A stretch of 64,000 nucleotides of DNA from Casuarina equisetifolia (Eukaryota > Streptophyta > Magnoliopsida > Fagales > Casuarinaceae), in contig CM052358.1 of NCBI GenBank assembly GCA_028551475.1, positions 6,884,501 to 6,948,500 on the forward strand. Direction: 5' to 3'. Shown in pieces: positions 47,761 to 59,500 of this stretch. The notes beneath the pieces were generated by a model, which saw only the letters and a list, made by a program, of their open reading frames with translations, was not told where the DNA came from and did no database searches. The number at the start of each line of letters is the position of its first letter. Position 1 is the first letter of the stretch. The position numbers were made by a program, and so were the translations under genes.

Positions 47761-48765
47761 CCATAAAACTTTTTATTTGACATTTGAAGGGAGAGATGAG
47801 AAAAGAAGTTTCATAAGTCTTTTTGATCATGGCTCCTTTTCACATCCATGTTCATATTGTAAGCAATCATTAAAACTAGCACCTACTTTATTAAGGACAA
47901 GGATACTTTATGCGATTGCTTGTTCTACATCTTAATGTCAACTTGTATTTTTCTTTTTAAAATTTTTTCTATATCCTTGACGTGGAAGAAATTTTCCAAA
48001 AAGAAAAGAAGAGTTTTAATGTCTTTTGGTAGAGTTTGATAACAACAGTTACAAGAGCTGAAACAAGACTAATAAATAGTTAGAAAGCACTCAAAGTGAT
48101 TTCATCATTGTAAATCATTATTAAGCATCACCAAGAATTCCAACAATGTTTAATTATCCATTAGCCTACATTGACCTAAATTCTAAAGAAACCAAAATCC
48201 ATTTCACTATTAGTTACAAATTCTTCTTGACAAGCATTCATGGTATTCAATTTTGGCGACTAAATCCAATTGATACATAAGAACACACCCCAAGTAATTC
48301 CAAAGGATGAAAACTTCTACGAATTTAGGTATTGTAAATGATTCCAGCATTGAAGTTTTGGAAAGACAAGCAAAATATTAGATAGAATTTTTTATCTTTA
48401 ACACATAATGTCGAATGTCGGTGATCAAATAGACTCGGGGACTTGCCTACCAACAACAGATCTAACTCAACCAGACTTTTTTGTTTTACGTTAACTAGAT
48501 GGGGATTAAAAAGATGAAAGATTGTAATTTTATTAATACAATTTACCATTTTACCAAAAAGTAAAAAATAAAAAGATGACAGGTTAGGCTCAGGAAAGTT
48601 GAGTAGAAATACAGATTTTTGTCGTGGTACAAGCGAAGAACGGCAGATCGAACACATTGGAAGCCAAGACAGTCTCAACCTTGACTGTTAGATATCTGTT
48701 GTGTCCTTTAATTAGAATGTGGGGATAGAAATGGGTTTGATGTTGCCACTCTATCGCCAGGTTTA
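47761..48765. other. Intergenic / upstream region of the small peptide gene
   Basis: AT-rich and without a recognisable gene. The last 200 bp upstream of 48,766 should contain the promoter of the secreted-peptide gene. Confidence 0.3.
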
Positions 48766-48768
48766 TGT

Positions 48769-48777
48769 CTATAAAAG
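48769..48777 (+). promoter_or_regulatory. TATA box of the small peptide gene
   Basis: CTATAAAAG lies about 45 bp upstream of the start codon at 48,816. A start of transcription about 30 bp downstream would leave a 5' leader of only 10-20 bases. Confidence 0.55.
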
Positions 48778-48815
48778 CCAACTAAAACATAAAGCTTGTT
48801 AACCCAAGGACTACC

Positions 48816-50542
48816 ATGAAGATGAAGAGTCCATTTATGAGCACCATCTTTTTCATCCTTCTCATGATTTACCTGGGAGTTCCCAGCTCTTCTCTATCGG
48901 TGGAAGCCAGATCTATACAAAGTAAGTAGCTGTCCCGCCAACCAACCTCTAATGTGACTGGTGGTGGATCTGGGGAAGCACCTTGACCAAGAAGTGTAGC
49001 TAGCTCTATTAGTATGCTTTTTAAGCTATAGTATTGCAGAATAAGTAATAACACATGGAGGGTTTGACGGTGCCCGCAATGGCCTTGTTAATCACCTTCA
49101 CTAGTTTTCTTTTTCTTTCTTTTTATCTCCTTTCTTCTAAATCCTCTAGACCGGCTGAGGACTGACTTAAAGTTCATAAGCTACCGAACGAGGTAACGTC
49201 ATTATTGCATCTATCTTTTACTGCCAATAAAAGAAGGGCTTGATCCCATTTTCTCTTAGAGTTTTAAGAATTTTTTTCGGTTGAAACGGCCATGCAGTTA
49301 TAGGTAGTTCACATCATTTTTTTGGAACCTAGAGTACCTATATGTCTTTCAGCAATGGTTTTCGCAAGGATGTCTTTATCATTCAAGAGCGAGAACTATA
49401 TAAGTCTAATTACTTAATTTTGTGGAAAAGTGCCTAATTCAGTAGTTAACATGTGCTGCTTGGAACCTTTTGGTCTTGGGTTTGACACCCTAAAAGTACA
49501 TGATTTAAAAAAAAAATTACTTAATTTATCGAGGGCTGAAGCCTTGTACGTACCTTAAATAACCTATTGTTTTTTCCTACCTTTTTGCTGAGGTAGTAAC
49601 CAAATAATTTAAAGACATGGAAATATGTGCTGCAGCAACTTGTTTAGCTTCTTTGTGACTTGTAGGCCTTTTTTTTCTTTCTGTTTTTCTTTTTTTGCTC
49701 ACATTTGTGAATACTCACTGCTGCAATTATATTAAACTAGTTCTTTTTGCCCTTCTTCTAGTTTTATTTTATTTTCTTACGTACAATCTGACATCCTAAG
49801 AGATGGGAAAAAAAAAATACATTTAGGATCATGTTGGGCAACGTAATAAGAGAAGAGACATGAAAGGTTATAATTAGTTTTTTGCACATGTGCACTTCTA
49901 TTTCAACTCGACCTCTAGAAAGAGATCATGAATAGTTGTATCATCTAGGTTTCTCAATACAAATGTTTAATTTTTTCAAATTGATCATTGAAAACCAATT
50001 TAATTTCTTTGCTTTCATTATTATGTTCTGAGGGTTAGGGTTTGGGTTTACTGCAAAGGAATCAATTACAATTTCTTCGATTAATCTGATTTTGTGGTTC
50101 CACCAACTATATTCACTTTTGCACCGAAAATTATGTGAACTTATTTATTCTGGCCGTAGATCCTATTCTTATTTATATTCAAGAATATAGTGTAGGAAGA
50201 GATAAAAGTTGGTGCCTACCTTATTCTCTTTTTCCCACTTATCAAATATTGAAGGAGAATTTGGAAGTCAGGAAAATATAAAGAAGGTTAAGCATTCAAC
50301 TGCTTCTTCGAGGACAAGGGCTATTGTAACTGGAATCTAACATGTTCTTCTCTCCCGTAGAGTTGCCAAGAATCTTATTTGTGGATAACGATTGCTATCG
50401 TCCAGCAAAGCCACCGCCGCCACCATCACCACCACATGGACCACCTCCTGTACTACTACATTTCAGGCATTCGTTGCCTGATAAGACTTCCGAATCCAAA
50501 CGCAGCTTCAACCAGAATGGGGACTATGCACCTGATATATGA
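48816..50542 (+). CDS. Small secreted proline-rich peptide precursor, unknown family
   Basis: Two exons (48816-48921 and 50361-50542) joined over a 1,439-bp GT-AG intron give 95 aa. The first exon is almost entirely a signal peptide (MKMKSPFMSTIFFILLMIYL, with likely cleavage near SVEARS). The second gives KLPRILFVDNDCYRPAK, a proline tract PPPPPSPPHGPPP, then a charged tail with KR (SESKRSFNQ) and a C-terminus NGDYAPDI. One Cys only, so this is not a cysteine-rich peptide. The proline tract could be hydroxylated and glycosylated. The DY near the end recalls tyrosine-sulfated plant peptides but matches no family I know. Support for a real gene: good start context (TACCATGAAG), TATA box, clean splice sites in phase, natural stop, and AATAAA near 50,744. 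An unseen middle exon in the long intron is possible. Confidence 0.65.
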
Positions 50543-53280
50543 GAAATAATATATTTTCTTCCTTTATGTAATAGGTTATCGCGCAATAATGTATTATACT
50601 CGATTAGAATCATCGTGGGTACCTCTGTTGCTCACTAAGAGTCATCAAAGGTTGACCATTGAGGTTTCAGAAATGAATTTGTGAAACGAAGGCCATTGTT
50701 GTTTATGGTTAGTGTTCAAGTCCCAAAGACTGTAAAATATGTAAAAATAAAGTTGTCTGTTGTTGATTGGGCTAAGATTTTGGCAACATGTTTAAACTGT
50801 ACTGATTGTTCTCAGATTGATTTGATCAGAATTCCTTACCTTACATTTTGATATATATGATTTGCAATAAATGAGAAGTTAAATTAAATGAGTTGGTAAA
50901 AATTTGAAGTCTTTAATTTAAAAAAAAAAAATATTATTGAAGTCTTTGGAATCTTTAACTTTGAGTAATTCAATTCGTTACTTTGGAATTCAAGTATTTT
51001 TTTGATTTAAAGATAATAGTTTTAGTTTTTAACCAGAATGGCAAGTTGCTTTTGATGGAGACATCTTTATAGAACAAAACAAGATTAATTTTTTTTTTCT
51101 CATTTATTAGAATCTTCGTGCTCTTTACCTAATTCCATTGTATTAGGTCCAGCATAAAGTTTATTAATCATTAAATTATTATTATCACAAAAAACGAATC
51201 TTTAGAAATATTGCGTTTGATCCTTTAGTTAATATTCTAATGTTGTCCTTCTTGTATGGGCTAAAATTTTAGTTTTAAGAAGTGAAGACTAATTCATAAA
51301 ATGTTGAATAAGTATGAATATGTATTTTAAACTTAAGATCATTACTTTGATAATGCACAAAAAGTTGAAACTAGTTCTATGTGATAAAGTGAAAAAAGAG
51401 TTCAAAAATATCACTCGTTAATGAATTTTTTTTTTAATTTTTGGGCTTGAGTCCTGTAGCGATACGTACAGGAGATGAAATAGAATTGAGTCTCTCCATA
51501 GCATTTGCTAAGCATACCTAAAGAGGAACCAAGTGGATTTACCAACTGTATTATAAAATAATCAAAAAGTGTTCCAAGTAATAACAAAAAAGTTTACCTG
51601 ATTATTCCAAATGAAGCCATTGAATATCTCAATTAAAACCTAGTGTTTGTTACCCATGTTTGGTGACTCTATATATGCAGCAACTGGCCTCCTTTTTCCT
51701 AATGTGATGATTAGAACATGAAATGAACCCATGGCTTGGCTTAAATTTGAGGAAAGGTAATTGATCCAAAGGTCAAGTACCCGCACTTCATGCAACGATC
51801 TACTTTAAGTAATCAATAATTAAAGACATGGTAATCAAACATCTTGTGGCAAACGATTTGTTTTGGCAAAATTTGAACAAGCAAGTTGTGATTCGGTCTA
51901 CCTTTGGCTATGATCCTCCACCTATCCAGCACGGTGCAAACCTACAAACTGAAGTTTAGTCGTGTAAATCAAACCAACATAGATCAACAGAAAAGTTCTT
52001 TTCCATCTGATTTCATTAAGGACCATAGTATTTTCCCTATCTTATTTTATCTTTTATTGCCGGCAGGACCAACGGTCCGTAACCTGTCCGGAGCTTTTGT
52101 GAAAATGCAACATAATTTCATTGAACTTGAGTCTTTCGCCTTGTACAACTAGATCGGCTGACCGTTTGTTGAGTACTTGGAGTTCTGAGCCGCTGAATCT
52201 GCTTCGACGAATATCCAGCTTTATAACCATGAATATGAATTTGAACACCCTTCTTGGAGTTTTGGAGGTAGTGTATCAAATAGGTCTTATTTTAGAGAGA
52301 GAATATGACGATCAGAATTGGCTCAGAATGGCTACTAGGATCAGGGAAAGACCGTGCAAGAAGATGACAGGCAATCATGAGTGTTTTCCTGTTTAGCCTA
52401 GATTCTTCATAACTCAACAGAACAAGATTATCATACCAATAAAACACCAATCCTTGCAATTAAGTTTGAAAATATTTAATAATTAATAGAGAAACCAATT
52501 CTACAGACACTCGGTACATATGTCTAAGACAAAGGTCCTCTGTATTTAGAGCTTTTAAGTAAAATTTAAAAGGAAAAAACGCTAAATTCGTGTACATGGG
52601 TTTTACCACCAATGAATCTGCACTAGAAGACCTACTACAGGATAAGCGACCTGTAATATCAATAAAATAAACCTATTAAAGTAACGGATATAACTAGTGT
52701 TTAGCTTCTTCTTGGTCTTTTTTTATAGACGCCAGTTTCTGGGGTTTGAAGATTCTTTCTTCCATCTACTCAAGCACCGGTTGGATAATGGAATCATAAT
52801 TGAAACTTACATGTCCGAATCTGGGTGTACAACCTAAAAAAGGCATATGATGGTAATATATCATGTATTAACCTAAAGATTTTTTGTTTTTAATTTCTGG
52901 AGCTGGTCTTCGGTACATATGGCTTGCAAGCAACAAAGGTTCAAGAGATCACCATTTCTGCATGTGCTATGTCGTTGTCAATACCTCCATTGCAACTCGG
53001 TTATTTCGTTTGGTAAATCCTTCTCCTCATTACGTGTTACTTCAATCCGCAACCAGATATAAACACACTTCACTTAAAGTGTATAGCAAAATTATATGAG
53101 TCTAGTGATTTATGTAAAGGTTTGAGTTTTGAGCTCCAACTAAGCAATTAAAAAACCTTGTTCTCAAGCCAAAGCACAATTTCTTATTGTAAAAGTAGAT
53201 GCAGGAATAAAAACTACATGCACTTCTATATCCATTAATATAGGATATGAAAATTCTGGGTATAGTCACCAGAGCCTAAA
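50543..53280. other. Intergenic, nothing recognised
   Basis: AT-rich with scattered short open frames on both strands around 51,900-52,400. None of them carries a motif, splice pattern or codon bias that would support a gene. Confidence 0.3.
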
Positions 53281-53762
53281 TGTGACATACTTGTCCCGAA
53301 CTGGAAGTACGGGCCGAGGTACCCAGGCGACCAAGGATGCGGCTCATCTGTTCTCTGGTGTTTTCCCTGTAATGGGCCATCCACTTGGGTGGTGCCTTGT
53401 TTTGTAATCTACTATGTATATATTATGTATCTTACTCTCTTATGTATTTCTGCTGCGATGTAACCGAAGCGACCCATTGTATAGAACGCGACCTAGTTGG
53501 TCATGGGGAGTCTTGTCTAGTTGCTTGTAGCTTGTTTGCTTAACTTGCTTGTAACTTGGATGATTCTCTGGTTCAATAAAGATGTATATTCAGACGTGTG
53601 TTTGTGTGTGCTCTTTGTTTCATGACCAACCTCTTTATACTTTTGTCTCAGGACTAACCAATTTGTCCCATTACGGCTTTCAGGTAATTTACTGAACGCT
53701 TAAGGCTAACCCAGATCTCCGTTGAGACCTAGGTGCCATACGGATCTACCAAGACCGTGACA
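53281..53762 (+). repeat. Probable solo LTR (Ty3/gypsy-like)
   Basis: About 482 bp beginning TGTGACATACTTGTCCCGAA and ending ACCGTGACA. It has a GC-richer start than its surroundings and a polyadenylation-like AATAAA near 53,575 followed by a GT-rich stretch (GTGTGTTTGTGTGTG). This layout is that of a plant LTR. No coding or second LTR lies beside it and no clear target duplication was found, so the boundaries and family are tentative. Confidence 0.5.
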
Positions 53763-55120
53763 TACCCGCCTAATCAAGCAGGTCAAACCACACCTCCAAG
53801 ACAAGCAGTGATTTGACCATCTATAAACTGATTCAAGCTAAGCTAAGGGCAACAAACCCTGACGTAAGAGGTTGCCTAGTTTCAAAGATTGGAATTAATT
53901 AGGCTGGTTTAAGGTTTCAATGATTAAGGTCTAAAACAAAGACAGGTAGTTTAGGGTGTGGAAAGCTAAGATCTGCTATGCTCCCAAATGGGTTTCCAGG
54001 CCAAAAATGAAACAAAAACGGGATGCTGGATGTTCTAGGTAGCAACTAACTTTGGGCGTTTTGGGGACAGTAGATGTGGACTTGTGGTATAGGAAGTTTA
54101 GAAACAAAATTGCTAAGGTCTGTAGCAGGTGAGTAGGATTGCAGATTTCAAGCTGGAAAGTTAATAAGCAGGTTATATTACAGTTTGACTTCTTTTAAAA
54201 GCCATTTCCCTTGTTCTTCGGTATCAGTTGGCTAACAAGGTATTGCAAGATCAAAACCTAAGCCTAGCATTTGAGTTGTAAAGTTGTGCTTCTAAAGAAG
54301 ACTTGTATAATGTTTTCAGTTCAATGCCCCATCATTTTGGTGAACTTGCATACAAGGATACTTTAGCTTTAATATACTCTTACATGTAAATGCACGGGGG
54401 GAAATCCTATTCTAGACAATCCCAACAGGCGGTGGTCTCAAACCAGGAGAAAGTGGTTGAAGAGCCTAATTTTCTGGCTCTCAAACATCAATTTAGTTTC
54501 CTTACGGTCCTGCTTATGGTACAGTTGTTAGAACGAATAATCCTCCCTCAACTGAAGAAGACTCTATTGAACAATAGACTCCCTTAACTCAAAGATGACG
54601 GCTCATACTCGCAGTGGAAAAGTCCAGATGGCAACCTAGAAAAATTCATCCAAAACCACAAGTACTGAAGCCCAAAGATTGCTGCTGAAATCACAAAATC
54701 ACTTTTTAAATCAAGGTCGATTCAAAAAATAGAAGAGGTTATGCAAGGAGGGGTATGGGATATCACAAATAAACCACTTTTCCTCTAGAAATGGCATTAC
54801 TAAATTAGATTAGAGAAAGTGAAAATATATGCCACCGTCATTTGGATGTGCTTCTATAATGTCCCACATGTGCTTTAGAACAAAATAGGTATGAGTTACA
54901 TAAGTAGTAAGTTGGGTAAACTTTTTTACATAGATAAAGCCATCGAGCAAAAGCTCCATTCATCGTATGCAAATATGTGTATCCTAATGGATATTAATAG
55001 TGATTTTCTTGTAAAATTGACATAAAGAAAGAAAAAATATATAAGATATTATTGTTGGATCTCTTTGAAATGTAAAAACTACAATTGCTTTGGATATAAA
55101 GAATATATTGTGATCAATAA
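53763..55120. other. Intergenic, nothing recognised
   Basis: No coding motifs seen. Some of this could be decayed internal sequence of the element represented by the LTR at 53.3 kb, but nothing in it proves that. Confidence 0.25.
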
Positions 55121-55129
55121 AGAAAATTG

Positions 55130-55800
55130 TGTTCCTAAATGGAAATATGGCTCCTACCAAAGATCCTCTAGTTTAGGCTACTCAAAACATTATTCAAAAT
55201 GCTCAAAAAATGACAGTGATTGCTACTACTCAAATTGATACCTAAGTTTACCCAACTTCAACTTGTAATGTTGCTTAGACTAAGGATAACCCATTAATCT
55301 ATGATTTTACCCATGTTACTAGAAAGGGTAGATCTTTTGGTAAAGAAAGAGATAAAAGATCAAATGTCATGTCTAGGAACAAGTTTGCACTACTAGCAAA
55401 GAACATCTCACTAAATTTCACCAATTCACTTGAAAACTTTCAAGTAGCAGGGGGAGGCAAATAAACCTCTTAATAAATGATAATATTATCTTCGAAAAAT
55501 GTAAAGGGCTTAAATAAAAGGCTTATACTAGGGGAAGTTATAGATTTGTTTTGTCCCAAACCCCTTATGTTACTATTTTGGTTGAGCATAGAGTAAAAGA
55601 CAAAAATGTTAACACTATCATGAACTATGAATTTGCAGGTTCGAGTTACATCCATAACTATACATATAATGAACTTGGTAGAATTTGGATTCTTTGAATT
55701 CTTGGGAAGATATATGGATGATGGGGACAAACTTTAATGACTACAATTGTCAATGCATAGAACAATGCTTTAGTAAGATTATAATCCAACCTTTTGTACC
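55130..55800 (+). mobile_element. LINE (plant L1-type) 5' part: pre-endonuclease and endonuclease relic
   Basis: Plus-strand fragments read PLIYDFTHVTRKGRSFGKER and NKFALLAKNISL (end of the upstream protein). After several frame changes come short endonuclease-like pieces ending SYIHNYTYNELGRIWIL, the conserved motif of plant LINE endonucleases (usually NYxxxxxGRIWxxW). It has multiple stops and frameshifts and lacks the catalytic core. It is a separate insertion from the 34-37 kb and 46.8-47.8 kb LINEs. Confidence 0.6.
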
Positions 55801-56560
55801 CTATATTTTATTACAGTATGAATATCTAGTCTCACATTACTAAGGTGTAAGTATGTATGCTTGATTAAATTTGAGTGAGTTTCTCCACTTTATAAGCTAG
55901 ATTTTGAAGAAAAAATATCTTCATTTTGTTCTTTTTTTAAGGAGCTTGTTGCCTTGAATTTTTGCATACCATGTGACACCTTTCTAGCTTCCTTGGGCTA
56001 ATGACGGTATTTACTAGTTCCCACTATATTTGCTTAAATTAGCAAGGGTTGATCGAAGTTCGAAAGAGAATAAATTTCTATGTAACTGCATTTTGACTTT
56101 GAATTGCTTGGGCATCTTATCATACAATATGTTGAAACTCACTAGTAGAATAGCTAGCCAAGTTCAAAGCATTAGAATATAATTAAATAATCAAAATATG
56201 TTTTTCTTTTTATTTTAAACTATCAAGGTAATTAGCAACTTACATGACTTCATAATTTATGAGTTATTATGATTAATTATTTTCTAATTTTGAACAAAAT
56301 AAGAAAGGAATGACGTAGGTAAATCCTTTAATTTGATGTAAGTTAATTCAACTTATTTAAGCTTGTATGATATAAGTGCTTGTCATAAACATATTACAGA
56401 CACTAATAGTTGTTGTCCTTGAATTGTAGATCCAAACAAATCAATTACTAGCGAACATAGATTCCATAATTCAAAATACTCTAGTACTAACGAAAACAGC
56501 CCAAAACGAAGTTCAACATGATGAGCACACACTGTCCTTCTACACTTCCAACCATGTTAT
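55801..56560. other. Intergenic, 3' flank of reductase copy 4
   Basis: AT-rich. The last 80 bp (CCCAAAACGAAGTTCAACATG...) resemble the 3' untranslated regions of the other reductases. Otherwise nothing is recognised. Confidence 0.35.
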
Positions 56561-59500
56561 TTAGAAAGTGAGGACTCCCTCTTCCTTCAAGCTTTCGATG
56601 GTGTCCCTCAGAGTGACTTCCAAAGGAGTGAAGCTAACACCCAAACTTTTAGCTTTGTCTTGGGAAACCTTGTACACTGGCGGTGAAAGCTTGTCCTCTT
56701 CGAATCTGTATGCAAACAAAATGCAGATTCTTAAAGTGATTACATATTATTTTCTACTACAGGATAGAAAATCGAATTAACAGGAACTTGATAATGGAGT
56801 GAGGAGAGCAGGGATAAAGTGGTTCTAGTTGAATATTACTTCCCCTTTTTTCACTTTTGATTTTTTGCTGCTAGGCTATCACATATCTTTCCAGCAATGT
56901 CGAGTAAAACTATTATCTGACATTCGGAGAAATCTATGAACAAAATTTCGATAAATTATCAGCAAAGAAAATAAGGAAAACCCAAGATTTCTTTACCCTG
57001 AAGTAACTCCTTAAAAACTTAATCATTGAATGCCAGGTTATGGTAGCTCATGGACATAGCTTCCAAGTTTTGGCAAGGAGTCAAAGTTGGATCCTAATTG
57101 GCCCTAGAGGTGGAAGAGATAACTTAAGAATTTTGGAATAGTTATGGTTTCAAATACTGCTGGTGAATGAACTAATGTCAACTCAAACCCATGGGCAAAT
57201 ACCCATCACCAGACGAAGCCGCACAGTTTATCATCCAATGCGGCCCACACAAACAACCCAAACAGGCTTCTTAAAAACAGATGGTCCAGAATCCAGAGCC
57301 CTTAAACCATCATCAGCGATCCCCAAACAGCATCAAATTGTTGCATCTGCAACATTACAAATTAGCAAAGCCACCAACCGACACCCATGACTAAAAACCT
57401 TAATGCCACTGCCCCACCCCGCAATGAAGCTTTGTTTTCCACCAGAGTTTGAAAGTTCTACAATTTAAAATGGGCTTGAGAGCATAGAGACATTTAGAAT
57501 CACCAAAATGAGGATATCTATAGCTCCTAAACCGAAGTCCCCAGCATGATTATCTTACTACGAATCACCTAACTAGTTTTTACTTCCAATTTTTCTCCAT
57601 ACCATCTGCTACCACCCAAGTCACTATCAAACCTGCCCCTTGGCGTAGCAACTTAGTAAGGGTGAACTAAGAATTAGCATTATTTTTGTATATTTAAACG
57701 AAAAGGCGTTGAGGAATTTGACTGTCAAAGAGAATCCAATGTAAAATAACCGTCATTGAAGAAATGAATCAATTGAAGAAACTACATGAAGAATAACCTT
57801 GCATATGCAATAACACATGCAGATTGAAATTGATTGCTACACACCAATAAAGGACATTCAGTATAATGCAATTAAATAGCTCACCCTTCAGGTAGATGTA
57901 ACTTAGGGTAAAGTCTGTGCAATATCTTGTAAACCTCAGAATAGTGAGTAACTCCACCAACTAAACAATATCTGCCACTAGCAATGGGGTTCTCAAATGA
58001 CAGAATGTGGCCCCGTACAACTTCTCTAACATCAACAAGTCTATAAATTCCATCTGGAAATGTTTGAGTACCTGCAGCAAGGAAAAGAGATAAAAAATAA
58101 ATCAATAAGGAGAAAAGGGTTAACAATAGCATCACAAGAATCATACAGAATGATGCTGCCTTAAGGTCAACAAATTTCAACAATCAAACACAGCTCAACA
58201 TTTCTTTGTGATCACTAAGACCATCTAACACAAAGTATGCGAGTAATTGTTGGATGCTTCGCGTTAGATGGCAGCACATCCTGTTCAGAGCAGAAGCTAA
58301 TTATGACCCCAATATTTTATAAGATGAGCATTTTGTAAAGGCATTTTCCCAGGCAGTGAACGCTGAGATCGGACTGCTGTTATCCATAGGATATGGATTG
58401 AATCTCAACCTATATGTTTCAGTTGGAATCAGAGGGTTTGGCACCATGCACACCAAGGTCAGGTTTTGCAACTGCCTTCAAGTGAATTCTAAGTTATTAT
58501 GGACTTTTCACTTTCGTGGAGAGAAAATGGAACAAGGAAATGCCAAAGACAGCTATCCCTTGCCATTCTAAAGATCTAGAAGTTACAGAATTTCAACTTT
58601 TTTGGTTGGAATGGCACAAACCCTAATATGTTGGTGCTTAGTACCACAAAAATGAGTATAAAATTAACAAAAACTGCACTTCAATGTTCATCTTTACTGT
58701 AGAAAGAAATACAGGACAGATAATGCTCGTTAGTCACTAATGAGTACCATCGACAAGCTTCAGAAATCCTTCCATGCTAAAAGTAGGAGTTGGCTGTATG
58801 AGTGGACCAATCACGAAGCCCGGGTTAATTACTACCAAGTCAATGCCATGGTCTTCGGAAAATTTCCAAGCAGCCTGCTCAGCTAAGATTTTTGATGCTG
58901 CATACCAATTCTGAAAGAAACTTAAAACCTTTAGAAGAAAATTCCTGTTTTCGTGGAATGAATTAATTGTGGGATTGAGAACAAAAGTAATTGCAATATG
59001 TGCAGTTGAGAACAAGAATAATTACAAAATGCATGCTGTTTGAATCAGATTCTAGAGAAATCTGAAACCAAGTCAACATCTAAATCAAGAACTAGAAGTT
59101 TAATATTTGGCAAAGCTTAAATACAGGAAAAAGTAAAAAAGGCTCAAAAGCTGACATGCTCTCTGAGTAAGCAAGGTAATGGTAGGACAATTTAGATAGA
59201 AGAAAATGCATGACTCACAGTTTGCAAATACTCTTCGACACTTCCTCATAACTAGAATATCATGATTGTTCTCTTAACAGAACTTCAATATGGTAGTATG
59301 TAAGAGTCAAAATAAAGATTACTTAGCGACATTGAGAAAAATTGAATAGCCCATAGTGTACCTTCAACTCTTTACACAGATCTGGATCTGAAAACCAAGT
59401 CTCATCTACTATCACATCAGGTGTCAAAGGCCGTCCATTGAACATAACTGAAGCCATAGAAGATGTTATGATCACTTTCTTGATAGAAGGAACTTTTGCA

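Noticed and set aside
48816-50542. Peptide gene as a SCOOP ligand for the nearby MIK2-like receptor
   Set aside because: No SxS-type SCOOP motif is present, and proximity alone (17 kb) is not evidence.
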